A stretch of 64,000 nucleotides of DNA from Salvelinus alpinus (taxonomy: Eukaryota > Chordata > Actinopteri > Salmoniformes > Salmonidae), in contig NC_092087.1 in NCBI RefSeq assembly GCF_045679555.1, positions 23,088,925 through 23,152,924 on the forward strand, read 5' to 3'. The position numbers were made by a program, and so were the translations under genes. Below are positions 1 to 30,166 of this stretch, piece by piece. Every line of letters starts with the position of its first letter. Position 1 is the first letter of the stretch. The notes under the pieces are model-generated. The model ran no database searches and was not told where the DNA came from. It worked only from the letters and a program-made list of their open reading frames with translations.

Positions 1-1242
1 TGAATGCTCTTGTAGTTGAAAGGTCTACACATTTTGTATTCCTTATGCCATTTTATACATTTTAACACATTTAAAGGAACTAATTTTGTGGTCTTAAGTA
101 TGATACCATGTAATTTATATATTACAGTACCTTCACATGGTACAATAATCACATGAAAGTAACTAATTAACTCCCTTCCTTGTAATGTAGATATGAATGT
201 ATTTGTGTATATACTGGTATGTTTTTAATCACATTTTTCTAAGTAGAGAAATTATAAGCCATATATCTGGAATGGATAATGTGAGAATTGAGGAAACACA
301 TTGATTGCTATAGTCTAACGTATATGACAGTATGTGCTTGTATGTTCATCAGTCAAGCACTGAATGGTTGTATCTATAGTATTGCTAATTACAGTTGAAA
401 TGTCCTGATTTTGTTTAAACTTGGCCAATTAAACCTACTTTGACTACATATCTCTTTGTCATTAATGGGTATTGTCTAACAGATTATTTTATTGATTTGA
501 GTTGCATGTAAATCAATGTCCGGTACATCCACTTCAGGATAATTGCTCTGAGCCTTGGCTTGCTACCTGCTACTCATACCAAATTGAGTCTGATCCAATC
601 CAACATTTGGATGCACATGTGTGATTTGGAGGCATGTAACCAAAAGCAGTTTTCATGTAATCAGACAAACAAAAGCAATGTAGATTGGCCAATGATTGAC
701 TTAGAGAACAGTGAACAGAGAAGTGTACATTATGCCTATTACATTTTCCTAAATATTTTTTACAGGATGCCAGTATAATTCTTCCAGAATATTGAGAACA
801 GGAAGATGTCTGACCTACACCTCACCTCAGAGGCTGAAAAGAGAGATTTAGAACATATGGGCTCAGTTTATACATCATTCACAATTCTAAAATGGCAGGC
901 ACATACTTTTTAAACAGAATGTATGTAAAAAGTGATTTGAAAAACCCACCTAGAGTTTCCAGCCCAAGGGAGTGTATTTTCTTGCTCCCTACATCACCGC
1001 AAATGTCATAGTGTTTGAAAATCAGTTTTTTAAATGTTTGAACTTTTCATGTCATCGGGTAGCTTAATATTTTTTTCTACAAAACTTAGAAATGCACCTT
1101 TAAAAAAAAACTGTTTCATTTTTTCCCCCACATACGTTGACACTGGTATTGTGGTGGAGATCATGAAAATGAGGTTGAAAAGTGGTGAAGTTACCCTCCA
1201 AAAAGGCAAGCAAGAATGATCATTAAAAACAGTGACTGACCA
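1..1242. other. 3' flank of ogfr-like unit A
   Basis: No gene seen. Bases 1-420 align by eye with 29512-30120, the same position downstream of copy B, so this is the duplicated 3' flank. In copy B the homologous point is preceded by 5'-flank sequence, suggesting another unit may lie just outside the window. About 500-1242 shows nothing recognisable. Confidence 0.7.
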
Positions 1243-1760
1243 GGGCCTGGTTTCCCGATAGCGATGGAATTTAGGTGTTTTAATGTTTTAATGATGTATC
1301 TTGCCCTACATCGGACAATGATGCATCACGCGTTTCCCAAAACCCCATGCAGTAAGAACGTTTGCAGAAAGAACGTTCGCTAGTGGTCTTTGGAGCATGT
1401 GTCGATACTGATAGGATCGAAAGAAAGGCAGCGCTCTTTTTATACGTTGATTGTGTGTTAATTGCAAAAACATTGACAACGTATTTGTAGTCAACTTTGT
1501 TCTGAAATTGACGGATAAACCATTTGTTTCTATGTTTAGTGGAGATCTCTGTATAAAGTGACGCGGGAGGGCAAAAAAGCATCTAGCGACGCACTTAACG
1601 TTAGCTGTTCTACGGGTGGTCTCAGGCAGACGTTAGATTACAACCGTTTTCAAGTGCAACATTAATTAATAACAATGGTTTTGGGAAATAGCTCTGAGAT
1701 TTAACGATGGTCCTACGAAGGATGGCCTCAGCCTTAAAATGCTTTTGGGAAACCGGGCCC
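1243..1760. mobile_element. Non-autonomous DNA element with GGGCC(T/C)GGTTTCCC inverted ends
   Basis: Ends are inverted repeats of one another (GGGCCTGGTTTCCC on the left, GGGAAACCGGGCCC on the right) around 0.5 kb without a convincing ORF. Such ends occur in many fish MITE-type repeats; superfamily not assigned. Confidence 0.6.
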
Positions 1761-1877
1761 AGATCACACAGTTCTACCAAGATAGTTACCGGTAATAAAA
1801 TATATATCTATAAAACAAAATGAGCTGTCGTTTTTTATTAAATGTTAAATGGTTATGCTATTTATACCTACACTAAG

Positions 1878-2448
1878 CAGTGGTTAATATAGTACACAAT
1901 TGTCATACTTGAGTAAAGGTAAAGATACCTTAATAGAAAATGACTCAAGTAAAAGTGAAAGTCAAATCAGTAAAATACTACTTGAGTAAAATTCTAAAAG
2001 TATTTGGTTTTAAATATACTCAAGTATCAGAAGTAAATGTAATTGCAAAAATATATAACAAATACTTTCAAATTCCTTATATTAAGCAAACCAGACGGAA
2101 CCATGACATTTTTTTCTGTTTTTATTGACGGATAGCCAGGTGCACACTCCAACACTCAGACATCATTTACTAACGAAGTATGTGTTTAGTGAGTCAGAGG
2201 CAGTAGGGATGACCAGGGATGTTCTCTTGATAAGTGCGTGAATTGGACCATTTTCCTGTCCTGCTAAGCATTCCAAATGTAACGAGTACTTTTGGGTGTC
2301 ATAGAAAATGTATGGAGTGAAAAGTACATTATTTTCTTTAGGAATATAGTGGAGTAAAAATATAAATTGTAAAATAAAGTACACATACCCCCAAAAACGA
2401 CTTAAGTATTACTTTAAAGTATTTTTACTTAAGTACTATACACCACTG
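1878..2448. mobile_element. hAT-type MITE with CAGTGGT... termini
   Basis: Begins CAGTGGTTAATATAGTAC and ends GTACTATACACCACTG, an inverted pair with the CAGTGG core common in hAT elements. The interior is AT-rich with repeated ACTTGAGTA-like motifs. No transposase. Target duplication is not clean. Confidence 0.6.
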
Positions 2449-2634
2449 ATACTACGTATACATAAGTCAATTATAATTTCATTATACTTTATTAAAATAT
2501 CAAAATCTTCCCCTTCCCCTTTGCTTTTATGCCCTCTGGTTTCTGGTTGCTTCACAATCTACCTATTTGGATGAATACACTCATCTTATTCATATCTCCA
2601 CTGTTACATTAAACACCTATTTAATGTTCAGATA

Positions 2635-3409
2635 CTATTGCTTTTCTCTGGTAGGAGGATTCTTATTTGTTTTACTGGTGCTCTCCGAAACTGTTTTGGT
2701 AATTTCCCCAATTCTAGGCTTTTTGGCGCGGCAGCTCTTTGGTGCATCTCTGGTTCTGGCTTTATTAACCTTGCTCTGGGGTACCTTATGAGGAGATAGC
2801 TCTATGGCTGAACCCTCAGTGGTCTGAACCTGGCTCCGGGATGGGTCTTTAGGACATGGGTCTATGGTTGGACCCTCAGTGGTCTGAACCTGGCTCCGGG
2901 ATGGGTCTTTAGGACATAGGTCTATGGCTGGACCCTCAGTGGTCTTATCCGGCCTCTGGGATACCTCTTGAGTAGATTGCTCAATTGCTGAGCATTCGGT
3001 CTTTAACTGAATCAGTGAAACATCTTTATTAAGTGGCTCGCTCTTTCACTGAATTGTTCTTGCCTTCTGAATCTTTAGTGGGTGCACTCTCTATTTTCTC
3101 ATTTCCGTGATTATTTAAAACATCTTTGGTGGGGGACCGAGTCTTTACATTACCTTGGGCAGTATGTGAGTGCCCTGTAGAGCGAGTAGCTACATACTTT
3201 GGAACATCTTCATAATGCCTAATTGATGCACGCTCAGGGGCCAAATCATCATTTTTGGGGGAAACCAATCTTGGAACAGGGTGCCGAAAGGAATCAGCTG
3301 TGCTAACAATAGCATTGCGAGGAATAGATAGGTCGTCACTGACATCTCTGTCATCTCAGTAGTTACCATGCTGGTAATGGCCTGCCATTGTTTGCCTATT
3401 ATCTGAGAA
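2635..3409 (-). pseudogene. Decayed C-terminal tail of ogfr-like copy A
   Basis: Downstream of the TAA that ends copy A the same reading frame continues as a polar, coding-like tail (about 3376-3029) after a second stop (TGA) and ends at tandem TAA codons. A shifted frame from about 3040 to a TAG at 2637-2635 then stays open for about 130 codons and contains tandem 20-residue repeats, followed by a Lys/Arg-rich stretch. Human OGFR has 20-residue imperfect tandem repeats in its C-terminal half, so this is read as the former tail, cut off by nonsense and frameshift changes. An unseen splice that restores the tail is possible but no convincing donor/acceptor pair was found. Confidence 0.6.
2761..3000 (-). 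repeat. 60-bp tandem repeat (20-residue units), remnant of OGFR tail
   Basis: Period is exactly 60 bp: two nearly identical units (2821-2880 and 2881-2940) flanked by two diverged ones (2761-2820 and 2941-3000). On the minus strand each encodes a 20-residue unit with a TTEG motif and a PKDPSRSQVQ-like segment. Since 60 is a multiple of three, the array keeps frame, as expected for a coding repeat. Confidence 0.8.
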
Positions 3410-21221
<17,812 letters not shown>

Positions 21222-22164
21222 TCTAAAAAGTTGTCTCAATTTAGTAAAGCATTTTACTACTTACTGCTCAGGCCAGCTCTCTTCCTATTATCATTGGACG
21301 CCCACTAACTCTGCCGCGCCCTTGCCCTAATAACAAAATAATGTACTCTGTAGCCTATTGAAAATGTTCTAAAGGTTAACAAAGATTGATTTATGATTGA
21401 CTAATCCACGAGAGCCACCACGATATCTTGCATTCGGATTCGGAGAATGTCTGTACAGTTTCACTTTTGTGTTTTACTACGTCATGTGCCTCCACCAGCA
21501 TTTGCAAGAAGTCATAAACACCAGCCAATCCAGTTTACAGCTGAGTGATATGTGTTTGGTACGCTATCCTTGATACAATGAAAATAGTTAAGAAAAATAG
21601 AATAATGAAGTAAGCTTAATGCAACATCTTTTTGAGTGCAAACCCATTACACCTTTTTGTTGATATGGGTTTGGTCAAATGACTCACTGGAGTCATGTAA
21701 GCCTAGCTATTTGTAAAGTGAAACATACCTAACAGTTGTAACTATTTTACCAGACTTGATCTGGTTTTGTTCTATTTCCCCCCTCACTTAAATTATAGGC
21801 TTAACATTTTCAGTTTAAAAAAAATTATGCCTTTGATGGGCCATATTGTAGGCCTACCACCTACATGATTATTGCTCTGTGTTGAACATCAGCTCCATCT
21901 ATAGGCCTAACCTACTTTTCAACATAAAAGTGAAAAGATGTCATTATTGCAGTATACTCAAAAGAATTTGAGTTAGTCCACACTTTCACTGGGGTACACA
22001 TCCAGCCGCCTTCTCCCACTATAAGTATGTAATGATAACACATTATGGTGTTGTTTCCTCTACGTCATTCTGTTGACATGGTCTGCAGAGGCAGCATTAA
22101 ACAGATGTGAACATGATACAAGAGTTAACCTTAGTACTAAATTATCAGAAGGCCTACAAAGACA
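21222..22164 (-). promoter_or_regulatory. 5' flank of ogfr-like copy A (duplicated; probable promoter region)
   Basis: About 21290-22164 is repeated, diverged, at 51764-51930 plus 55170-55540 plus 57083-57390 (flank C), and in part at 36170-36392 (flank B). It lies immediately upstream of exon 1. No TATA box or defined promoter element was identified; regulatory role is inference from position. Confidence 0.45.
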
Positions 22165-22430
22165 GAGACTGGAGAAGGGACAGGTCCTGGAGCAGAGAGA
22201 GGGAGAGAGAGAGGGACAAAAACAGAGACAGGAGAAGGGACAGGTCCTGGAGCAGAGAGAGGGAGAGGGACAAAGACAGAGACAGGAGAAGGGACAGGTC
22301 CTGGAGCAGAGAGAGGGAGAGAGAGGGACAAAGACAGAGACAGGAGAAGGGATAGGTCCTGGAGCAGAGAGAGGGAGAGGGAGAGAGAGAGGGACAAAGA
22401 CAGAGACAGGAGTAAGAGCAAAGAAAAAAT
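22165..22430. repeat. GA-rich minisatellite, about four units of 60-70 bp
   Basis: Repeats of GAGAAGGGACAGGTCCTGGA followed by GAGAGAGGGAGAGAGA and GGACAAAGACAGAGACAG. Units differ by the length of the GA run. A related, less regular GA-rich stretch occurs at 28255-28315. Confidence 0.85.
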
Positions 22431-22542
22431 AAATAAACAAATCTGATGTCCCGGAGAATGATAAACCTGCAGAGCTGGAAAGTGATTAAAACACATCATA
22501 ATGTCTTACTTTTGTGGACCACTTGTCTCTGTAGTAACTCAA

Positions 22543-23269
22543 TCACCCTGTGACTTTCAACTGTAAATGTAAATCGATGTTATTGGGAATGTTTTTCAAC
22601 ATGACACCAGCATATGGTCTCACAAGGGGTCTGAGGATCTCATCTCGGTACCTAATGGCAGTCAGGCTACCTCTGGCGAGCACATGGAGGGCTATGCGGC
22701 CCCCCAAAGAAATGCCACCCCACACCATGACTGACCCACCGCCAAACCGGTCATGCTGGAGGATGTTGCAGGCAGCAGAACGTTCTCCACGGCGTCTCCA
22801 GACTGTCACGTCTGTCACATGTGCTCAGTGTGAACCTGCTTTCATAGTGGCGAATTTGCCAATCTTGGTGTTCTCTGGCAAATGCCAAACGTCCTGCACG
22901 GTGTTGGGCTGTAAGCACAACCCCCACCTGTGGACGTCGGGCCCTCATACCACCCTCATGGAGTCTGTTTCTGACCGTTTGAGCAGACACATGCACATTT
23001 GTGGCCTGCTGGAGGTCATTTTGCAGGGCTCTGGCAGTGCTACTCCTTGCACAAAGGCGGAGGTAGCGGTCCTGCTGCTGGGTTGTTGCCCTCCTACGGC
23101 CTCCTCCACGTCTCCTGATGTACTGGCCTGTCTCCTGGTATCGCCTCCATGCTCTGGACACTACGCTGACAGACACAGCAAACCTTCTTGCCACAGCTCG
23201 CATTGATGTGCCATCCTGGATGAGCTGCACTACCTGAGCCACTTGTGTGGGTTGTAGACTCCGTCTCAT
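22543..23269 (-). pseudogene. Tc1-like transposase fragment
   Basis: Starts [20 protein letters not shown] with HTH motifs ([20 protein letters not shown]). Near [13 protein letters not shown] the preceding Asp block is damaged, a frame change follows, and FGGGSVMVWGGISLGGR reads in another frame. The element ends before the second Asp and the Glu, so the catalytic core is gone. Confidence 0.82.
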
Positions 23270-23567
23270 GCTACCACTAGAGTGAAAGCACCGCCAGCAT
23301 TCAAAAGTGACCAAAACATCAGCCAGGAAGCATAGGAACTGAGAAGTGGTCTGTGGTCACCACCTGCAGAACCACTCCTTTATTGGGGGTGTCTTGCTAA
23401 TTGCCTATAATTTCCACCTTTTGTCTATTCCATTTGCACAACAGCATGTGAAATTTATTGTCAATCAGTGTTGCTTCCTAAGTGGACAGTTTGATTTCAC
23501 AGAAGTGTGATTGACTTGGAGTTACATTGTGTTGTTTAAGTGTTCCCTTTATTTTTTTGAGCAGTGT
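22591..23567 (-). mobile_element. Truncated Tc1-like element
   Basis: Right terminus (CCTTTATTTTTTTGAGCAGTG/TA) is a normal Tc1-type end; the left terminus is missing and sequence stops abruptly at about 22591. Transposase on the minus strand. Confidence 0.8.
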
Positions 23568-25386
23568 ATATTCCCGCGACCCCTTAAAATTCTCCCGCGA
23601 CCACCAGTATTTGCAAGAAGTCATGTGGCCAGTGTTGAGGTAAATCATTGATATAAGCCTAATGATATGATCGCGTGGAATACATTTGTAGTTGTAAACA
23701 GTTTGGAAGTGTGTAGGCCTAACTAATGAGTGGTGAACATGAAATAGTAATCTGTAGTTGTAAACACATTCTCAAACATGTAACTGATGTATTATGAACA
23801 TGAAAAAAACGAATGTGTAGTTTTAATCGCATTGGCCATCTTGCAACTTAATATTTGCAAGCAATAATTGCATCTGTTCACCTGCTCATTTGAATTTTGT
23901 GCTCTCAGACTTTTGGCAGTACTTAAGCGCCCTACTGTGACAAAAATAACATTAGATTTTTTTATCATCAAATCCACAAGGCTATCTATGCTTTGTTTAA
24001 TGCACTTAAATCAAACTTAAACATACCAAAAACCATTTAGTCCAATCAATGTTGATAAATATCATGTGGCTGTTCATGGTCCTGATTTCTGTGTGTGTGT
24101 GCGTAGGCACGCAAGTAAAACATTATTTTTTTAACTTACTCCACTTGTAGACTAATTGAATGTCAATGCCATCCTCCTTTCTTTCATGTTGGCAAAATGG
24201 TCTATGGCTCTGTCATACAGTACACTTTTAGTTTTTGTTGTCATAGGCTACCTAACTAAAATGCTTGCTACTAGCCTAAGTTCCTCAAATGGGCAACAAT
24301 GAACCAGCTAAGTTAGTGAGTTAGATAGCTAGTTAACGTGAGCCTACTAGGCTACATCTAGGCTACATATTGAACTTCAATCGTCTCAGGCCAGTGGTAC
24401 AACATATTCATTTATGGTTAGATAATAGTCATTGGCCTGTACAGAGAATTAAGTCAAAACCTCAAGTCCAAATCCCCATCTCCATCCATGGTTTAGGAAA
24501 TGGACGATTTAGCAAGCTAGCTACTGCAGGACATCAACACAAGCTGACCATAAACAGACACGTTTTTCTGAAAATTACGTTTTGCTTAGGAAGTGATTTG
24601 ATTGGTCTGAAGACAAATCCAAACTGGCCTACCTTGAGGGGTGTTTCGCTGCGCCAGGACAACCCACAGATGAGTTCAGCTCAACGCTGATTGGCAAATT
24701 ATTTTAATCAATCAATAAAATGCTATGGCGGCAACATGTCTAGACATCTTTTGGTCCAGACAGCTTCATATACATGGCCTACACATACTGAGACAGAGGG
24801 GCGCTGTTTCCCTCACTCGGATGATATCTCCGTTGAGATTCAACAACTTGCGAATTGACCGAAAATTATGAAACACAGAGAGATGAGAGAGAAATGATTA
24901 TATCATTTTTATTCGTCAAATATTTTGGAATTCCTGGCTTGGCATACATGAATACACGCCACTGATGCACACAAGATGGTAGATCTCCAGGAAGAGGGTA
25001 AGGTAGCACTGTTGTAACCTATGTAAGTACTAGCTAGTATTCCTTGGTGCGGACCATAGCAAAATTCCCTTTTGCAATGGAAAACTAGGTAGTCCCTTGC
25101 AGTTTCAGTCCATTTTCATTCTGTTTGGTGCCTAATGAATACGACCCTGTACTGTCTCCAGCCAAGTCCCAGGCTTTTGTGGGCACACTGCCCCACGATG
25201 GCTCATTTGCACTTTTATAGTTTCAGTTTTGTTTTCATGTGTAGAGAGCAGTCTTGCGCATTGACCGTTGACTCAGATTCTACTTTATGAATTCAGAAAG
25301 ACTGCCACCACTCACTGGAAAGATCAAAAAGAATAATGTGAAGGACTGGTCGTGGTCTCCCATCTCATTTGGCTGTAGTGTCTTTA
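23568..25386. other. Intergenic, no gene recognised
   Basis: 1.8 kb. A short segment near 23604 (CACCAGTATTTGCAAGAAGT) echoes the 5' flank of the ogfr-like units near 21500 and may be the start of another partial flank copy. The 106-codon ORF at 24370-24690 has no recognisable features. Confidence 0.5.
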
Positions 25387-25600
25387 GATGTAATTTTTTT
25401 TTAACCTTTATTTAACTAGGCAAGTCAGTTAAGAACAAATTCTTATTCACAATGACGGCCTACACCGGCCAAACCCGGACGACGCTGGGCCAATTGTGTG
25501 GCGCCCTATGGGACTCCCAATCACGGCATGTTGTGATACAGCCTGGATTCAAACCAGGGTGTATCACAACACAAGACAGGTGCATGTCTAATGTCTAAGT
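25387..25600 (-). mobile_element. tRNA-derived SINE (3' part)
   Basis: Reverse orientation. Shares with 31942-32155 the block from AACCTTTATTTAACTAGG-type tail through GACGACGCTGGGCCAATTGT to the B-box-like stretch; the head is truncated. Salmonid SINE by resemblance. Confidence 0.65.
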
Positions 25601-26218
25601 TTTGCTGGTTTCTTCTGAAATAAATATTTGACACACATTGTCTGGAAAATTCTCAATAACTTTAACAGAGAAGTCAGATATTTTGGAAGCTTGTGCAGCA
25701 GAGCTTTGTAAAGAAAAAGGAAGAAATGTAGTGAATTTAGAAAGGTCCAGCCAACCTTCTGATAAAGGATGCAGTAATAAGTATTCAAACCTGTCACATG
25801 ATAAAGCGAAGCGCGCTATGGTACACTGCATCCAAAGGTTTTAGAGTAGAGACCGATGCCTTCTGATAAATGTCACCATAATCAAGAGCTGGCAGGAAGG
25901 TTTAATGTACAATTGCTTCCTGGATAGGTCTATAAATATGTCAGCACAGTGATTCCTATGATCTGAGCAATTTAACACATAATTTAAGACAAGTGTAGCT
26001 GCTGAAACGTTGCTAGGTCCAGGCCTAAAACCAGACTGGTGCGCACTAGTTAAGAATATCATTTGAAGTACAAAAGTTTGCCAGTGATTCTAATATTTTT
26101 ACAAGGCAAGATAGTTTAGAAATTGGGCAGTAGTTATCTAGGTCAGGAGGATCCCCACCTTTGTGAAGGGGGAGGACATGCGCCACCTTTTATATCTTAG
26201 GTATAGCAGTGTAATGTG
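25601..26218 (-). mobile_element. LINE fragment (reverse transcriptase block)
   Basis: Minus strand reads HQSGFRPGPSNVSAATLVLN and CADIFIDLSR, an RT block, with stops. Probably the continuation of the LINE piece at 27541-28080, split by the LTR and second LINE between. Confidence 0.65.
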
Positions 26219-26370
26219 TGCTCAATGAGTCGTGGAGCAAGTTCAGGGAGTGAGTGTTTTAATAAATAAACGTGCCATAATACAAAACAAGAAACCACGA
26301 ACAACGCACAAACATGACACTAGAACAGAAACAATAACGCCTGGGGAAGGAACCAAAGGGAGTGACATAT
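26219..26370. mobile_element. LTR-like fragment, left half
   Basis: Sequence with AATAAATAAACGTGCC and GGAACCAAAGGGAGTGAC resembling a salmonid LTR; the other half is 27352-27540, separated by a LINE insertion. Boundaries uncertain. Confidence 0.35.
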
Positions 26371-27351
26371 TTTTTTTATTTCACCTTTACTTAACCAGGT
26401 AGACCAGTTGAGAACAAGTTCTCATTTACAACTGCGACCTGGCCAAGATAAAGCAAAGCAGTGCGACAAAAACAACAACACAGTTACACAAACAAACGTA
26501 CAGTCAATAATACAATAGAAAAATCTATGTACAGTGTGTGCAAATGTATAAGAGTAGGGAGGTAAGGCGATAAATAGGCCATGGAGGCGAAAATAGTTAC
26601 AATTTAGCATTAACACTGGAGTGATATATGTGCAGATGATGATGTGCAAGTAGAGATACTGGGGTGCAAAAGAGCAAGAGGATAAATAACAATATGGGGA
26701 TGAGGTAGTTGGGTGTGCTATTTACAGATTGGCTGTGTACAGGTGCAGTGATCAGTAAGCTGCTCTGACAGCTGATGCTTAAAGTTAGAGAGGGAGATAT
26801 ACGACTCCAGCTTCAGTGATTTTTGCAATACGTTCCAGTCATTGGCAGCAGAGAACTGGAAGGAAAGGCGGCCAAAGGAAGTGTTGGCTTTGGGGGTGAC
26901 CAGTGAAATATACCTTCTGGAGCGCGTGCTACAGGTGGGTGTTGCTGTGGTGACCAGTGAGCTGAGATAAGGCAGAGCTTTACCTAGCATAGACTTATAG
27001 ATGACCTGGAGCCAGTGGGTTTGGCAACAAATATGTAGTGAGGGCCAGCCAACGAGAGCTTACAGGTCGCAGTGGTGGGTAGTATATGGGGCTTTGGTGA
27101 CAAAACGGATGGCACTGTGATAGACTACATCCAGTTTGCTGAGTAGAGTGTTGGAGGCTATTTTGTAAATGACATCGCCAAAGTCAAGGATCGGTAGGAT
27201 AGTCCGTTTTACGAGGGTATGTTTGGCAGCATGAGTGAAATAGGAAGCCGATTCTAGATTTAATTTTGGATTGGAGATGCCTAATGTGAGTCTGGAAGGA
27301 GAGTTTACAGTCTAACCAGACACCTAGATACAGTCTAACCAGACACCTAGG
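26371..27351 (-). mobile_element. LINE 3' end, 5'-truncated
   Basis: Minus-strand RT C-terminal part (RYISLVTPKANTSFGRLSFQ, LSNFKHQLSEQLTDHC) with the 3' tail rich in T on the plus strand. ACATAT on both sides is a plausible target duplication. Same family as the LINEs at 38082-39262 and 42566-50829. Confidence 0.78.
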
Positions 27352-27540
27352 TAACATATATCAGGGAGGTGATGGAGTCCAGGTGAGTCTGATGATGCGC
27401 AGGTGCGCGTAACGATGGTGACAGGTGTGCGCCATAACGAGCAGTCTGGTGACCTAGAGGCCGGAGAGGGAGCACAAGTGACAAGCAGCAGCAATTGTTA
27501 AATAAAACATTTCGGTGAAACGTTCTACAATGAAGGGGGC
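27352..27540. mobile_element. LTR-like fragment, right half
   Basis: GTGATGGAGTCCAGGTGAGT and CCGGAGAGGGAGCAC pieces, matching the type of LTR half at 26219-26370. Boundaries uncertain. Confidence 0.35.
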
Positions 27541-28080
27541 AGAAAGCTGTAGTAAAAAGTGATCAAGCGAATCATCTCATGTAGATTTATTTTTACATCA
27601 ATTCTTTGCAATGGAATGCAGGAAGTGCACCGTTCTCTGCTATCTGTTTATAGGTGAATGAAGGACTCCCTCTAATGGCACTTTTTGTTTTTTCAGAAAC
27701 GATTATTTCAAATAGGTAGCCAGTTGATGCAAAATGGTTAAAAGTGCTACTTTTATTCATGTTTATCTGTTATGGGACCAGAGGCTGTCATAACCCACTG
27801 GGGCAATGAGGGGGTGGAGTTTTGTTTCAAAGATCTGACCACTTTCCAGTATATAGATGGATTTCCAACATTCTCAGATACAAAATTCAAGAAGTATGTT
27901 GACTTTGCTTTTCTAACCAGAGTAAGACATCTATTTCTCAAATGTCTAAAGGACTGCCAGTCAGAGGTAGAATCAGTCAATCTAGCTTTAGCCCAAGCTA
28001 AGTTTCTTTCATGAAATCGTTCAGCTAATTCATGCATGAACCATGAGTTAGAGCTGTCCTTTACCCTTAATCAGAGATAG
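27541..28080 (-). mobile_element. LINE fragment (endonuclease-RT linker)
   Basis: Minus strand 28037-27753 reads RNLAWAKARLTDSTSDWQSF and RNRCLTLVRKAKSTYFLNFV, the linker before RT. Orientation and family fit 25601-26218. Confidence 0.65.
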
Positions 28081-28550
28081 AGGACACAGCCTTCCAATCA
28101 TACAACCCCAGGTCATACAGGAAATGTTGCTCATTGAAAGTTCTAAAATGTCTCTTTGTAATAATGTGTGGATGTGATTTAGGTTGCTTAGTATCTAATG
28201 CAGGCAATGGGACAATGGTCACTGACCGGACAATGGTCACTGACTGGAGAGACTACGACAGAGACAGAGAAAAGGGACAAATTCAGGAGCAGAGACAGGG
28301 ACAGAGGCAGGGAGAGAGTAGTCTGGCTAACACCTAAATTGAAGTCTTTGCGTCAGCCAAGCTAGGGAGAGGGAGCCTAACAGAATAAACTAGAGCACAA
28401 GACTGGGTCTGAGACAGGGAGAGAGTTAGAGACGGACAAACACAGAGACCACTGGGACAGAAGCAAGAGCGAAGAATTTACAAAAAATAATGTCCCAAAG
28501 GAGAGTGCTAAAACTGCAGAAGTGGAAACTGACAAAAATACATTGCAATA
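28081..28550. other. Second copy of distal 5' flank of the ogfr-like unit
   Basis: GA-rich text and the block at 28487-28550 align with 22180-22500. No gene. Confidence 0.5.
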
Positions 28551-29395
28551 ACCAGGTCCAACCTTTTTATGCGAGTAAAGAGTAAAGTACATGTCGGATA
28601 AAACACGTCATGACAGGCCTGATGGAAAAATAACGATTTTCGTGTAAACTTTCCAAATGTCCACTAAACAAATACACTAGACAAGGTTGGATCTTTTTGT
28701 GTCTGTAAAATGAATTATGCGAGAATTGTCGATGGAAATGCTTTTATGCGTGCAAATATTGATATAATAACCATCATATCAAAGTAATTTTGGAATCACG
28801 TGATGACATGTGGTCCTCCCACTATGACTCTGAGAAATCATGCTACAGATAGGCAACAGATTAAATCAATTATGATGAACTTCACAGGGTGGAGAAATTG
28901 CAAGATCCTACAGCTTGATCCTCCTTTCCAAAATATCGTTTGGCTGCCACCTGACAAATAATCTCGCTCCTTTGTCCATAATAATAATCTCATCATGTAG
29001 GCTATATGTGCGTTCTAGTCAAGAAGGCGCAGACAGCACTGTTGGTTAGAGCGCACGTGCCAATACCAGACTATATAACGCAAAACACTTTGTGAGAAAA
29101 CCATCAGTAGAGTTGAAATTGTGAGGGAACACACATTTACATAAAGAAAATGTATTTGGTGCATGGGAATTTAAACACAATTTTTTTTATTTTTATGCGC
29201 AGTATGTCATCACGCACAACCTTTTATCTGCAACAAGTCAATTTGATGGAAACACATATCTGGTGGGAAAATGCGCATATTGTTTTTATGCAGATTTGAG
29301 AATATTCGCATGAAAATCTGCGCATATTGTTTTTATGCAGATTTGAGAATATTCACATGAAAATCTGTCGCCAATTGGATGGAAACCTAGCTACT
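28551..29395. mobile_element. Non-autonomous element inserted in flank copy
   Basis: Starts near CAGGTCCAACCTTTTTATGCG and ends TTGGATGGAAACCTAGCTACTG, imperfect inverted ends (AGGT..CCA..CC / GG..TGG..ACCT). Absent from the matching site in unit A at about 22497. A 60-bp stretch at 29277-29360 is tandemly doubled. Confidence 0.5.
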
Positions 29396-30166
29396 GTTTT
29401 TCTTTTTTGGACAACTTTTCGATGTAGTAAATCAATCACACTGTGACTTTCACTTTCAGCATCATAACTGTATGCAAATAGATGTTATTGGGAATTAAGG
29501 ATTTGAAGGTACAATGCTCTTGTAGTTGAAAGGTCTGAACATCTTTGTAGTCATTTTGCCACTTCATATTTTATGATTTTTGTCACATTTGAAGAAACTG
29601 ATTTTGAGGTCATTTAAATTCAACTGAGTTTATGATACCATGTAATTTATATATTACGTATACTTTTCTTCTGTCTAAGTATCACATGGAAGTAACTGAT
29701 TAACTCCCTCACCTTCCTTGGTACATAAATATGAATGTATTTGTGTACATACTGGTATGTGTTTAATCACAATTTAAAAAAAGTAGAGGAATAATAAGCC
29801 ATATATCTGGAATGGATATTGTGAGAATTTGGTAAACACATTGATTGCTATAGTCTGAAGTCATTGGAAACAGTATGTAATTGTATAATCAGCAGTAAAG
29901 CACTGATTGGGTGTATCTATCAGGTTGGGGTCAATTCCATTTGAATTCCAGGTATTGTAATTCAGATGTAAACCAAATTCCAATTCCAAATCCACATTTT
30001 CCTCATTTATAAGCGTTGAAAATAATTGGAATTTCAGTGTACTTCTCGAGTTGACTGGAATTAAAATGGAATTGACCCCAACCCTGCTATCTATAGTATT
30101 GCTAATTGCAGTTGACACTTGTCATTGAAACATAAAAAAAATAAGTAAATTCACATTTATTTTCTT
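29396..30166. other. Junction of 5' flank copy and 3' flank of ogfr-like unit B
   Basis: 29396-29497 aligns with 22500-22590 and 29512 onwards with window base 1 onwards, marking the tandem-unit boundary at about 29500. Contains the MITE at 29921-30086. Confidence 0.65.
29921..30086. mobile_element. 166-bp palindromic MITE, 8-bp target duplication
   Basis: CAGGTTGGGGTCAATTCCAT at left and ATGGAATTGACCCCAACCCT(G) at right. Flanks GTATCTAT and CTATCTAT differ at one base, fitting an 8-bp duplication (hAT-like). The paralogous site near base 375 in unit A is empty. Confidence 0.85.

Noticed and set aside
22060-22499. Long Leu/Ser/Pro- and Arg/Glu-rich ORFs on both strands
   Set aside because: All arise from the GA-rich minisatellite.
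24370-24690. 106-codon plus-strand ORF
   Set aside because: No recognisable motif, no splice context, no paralog in the other units.
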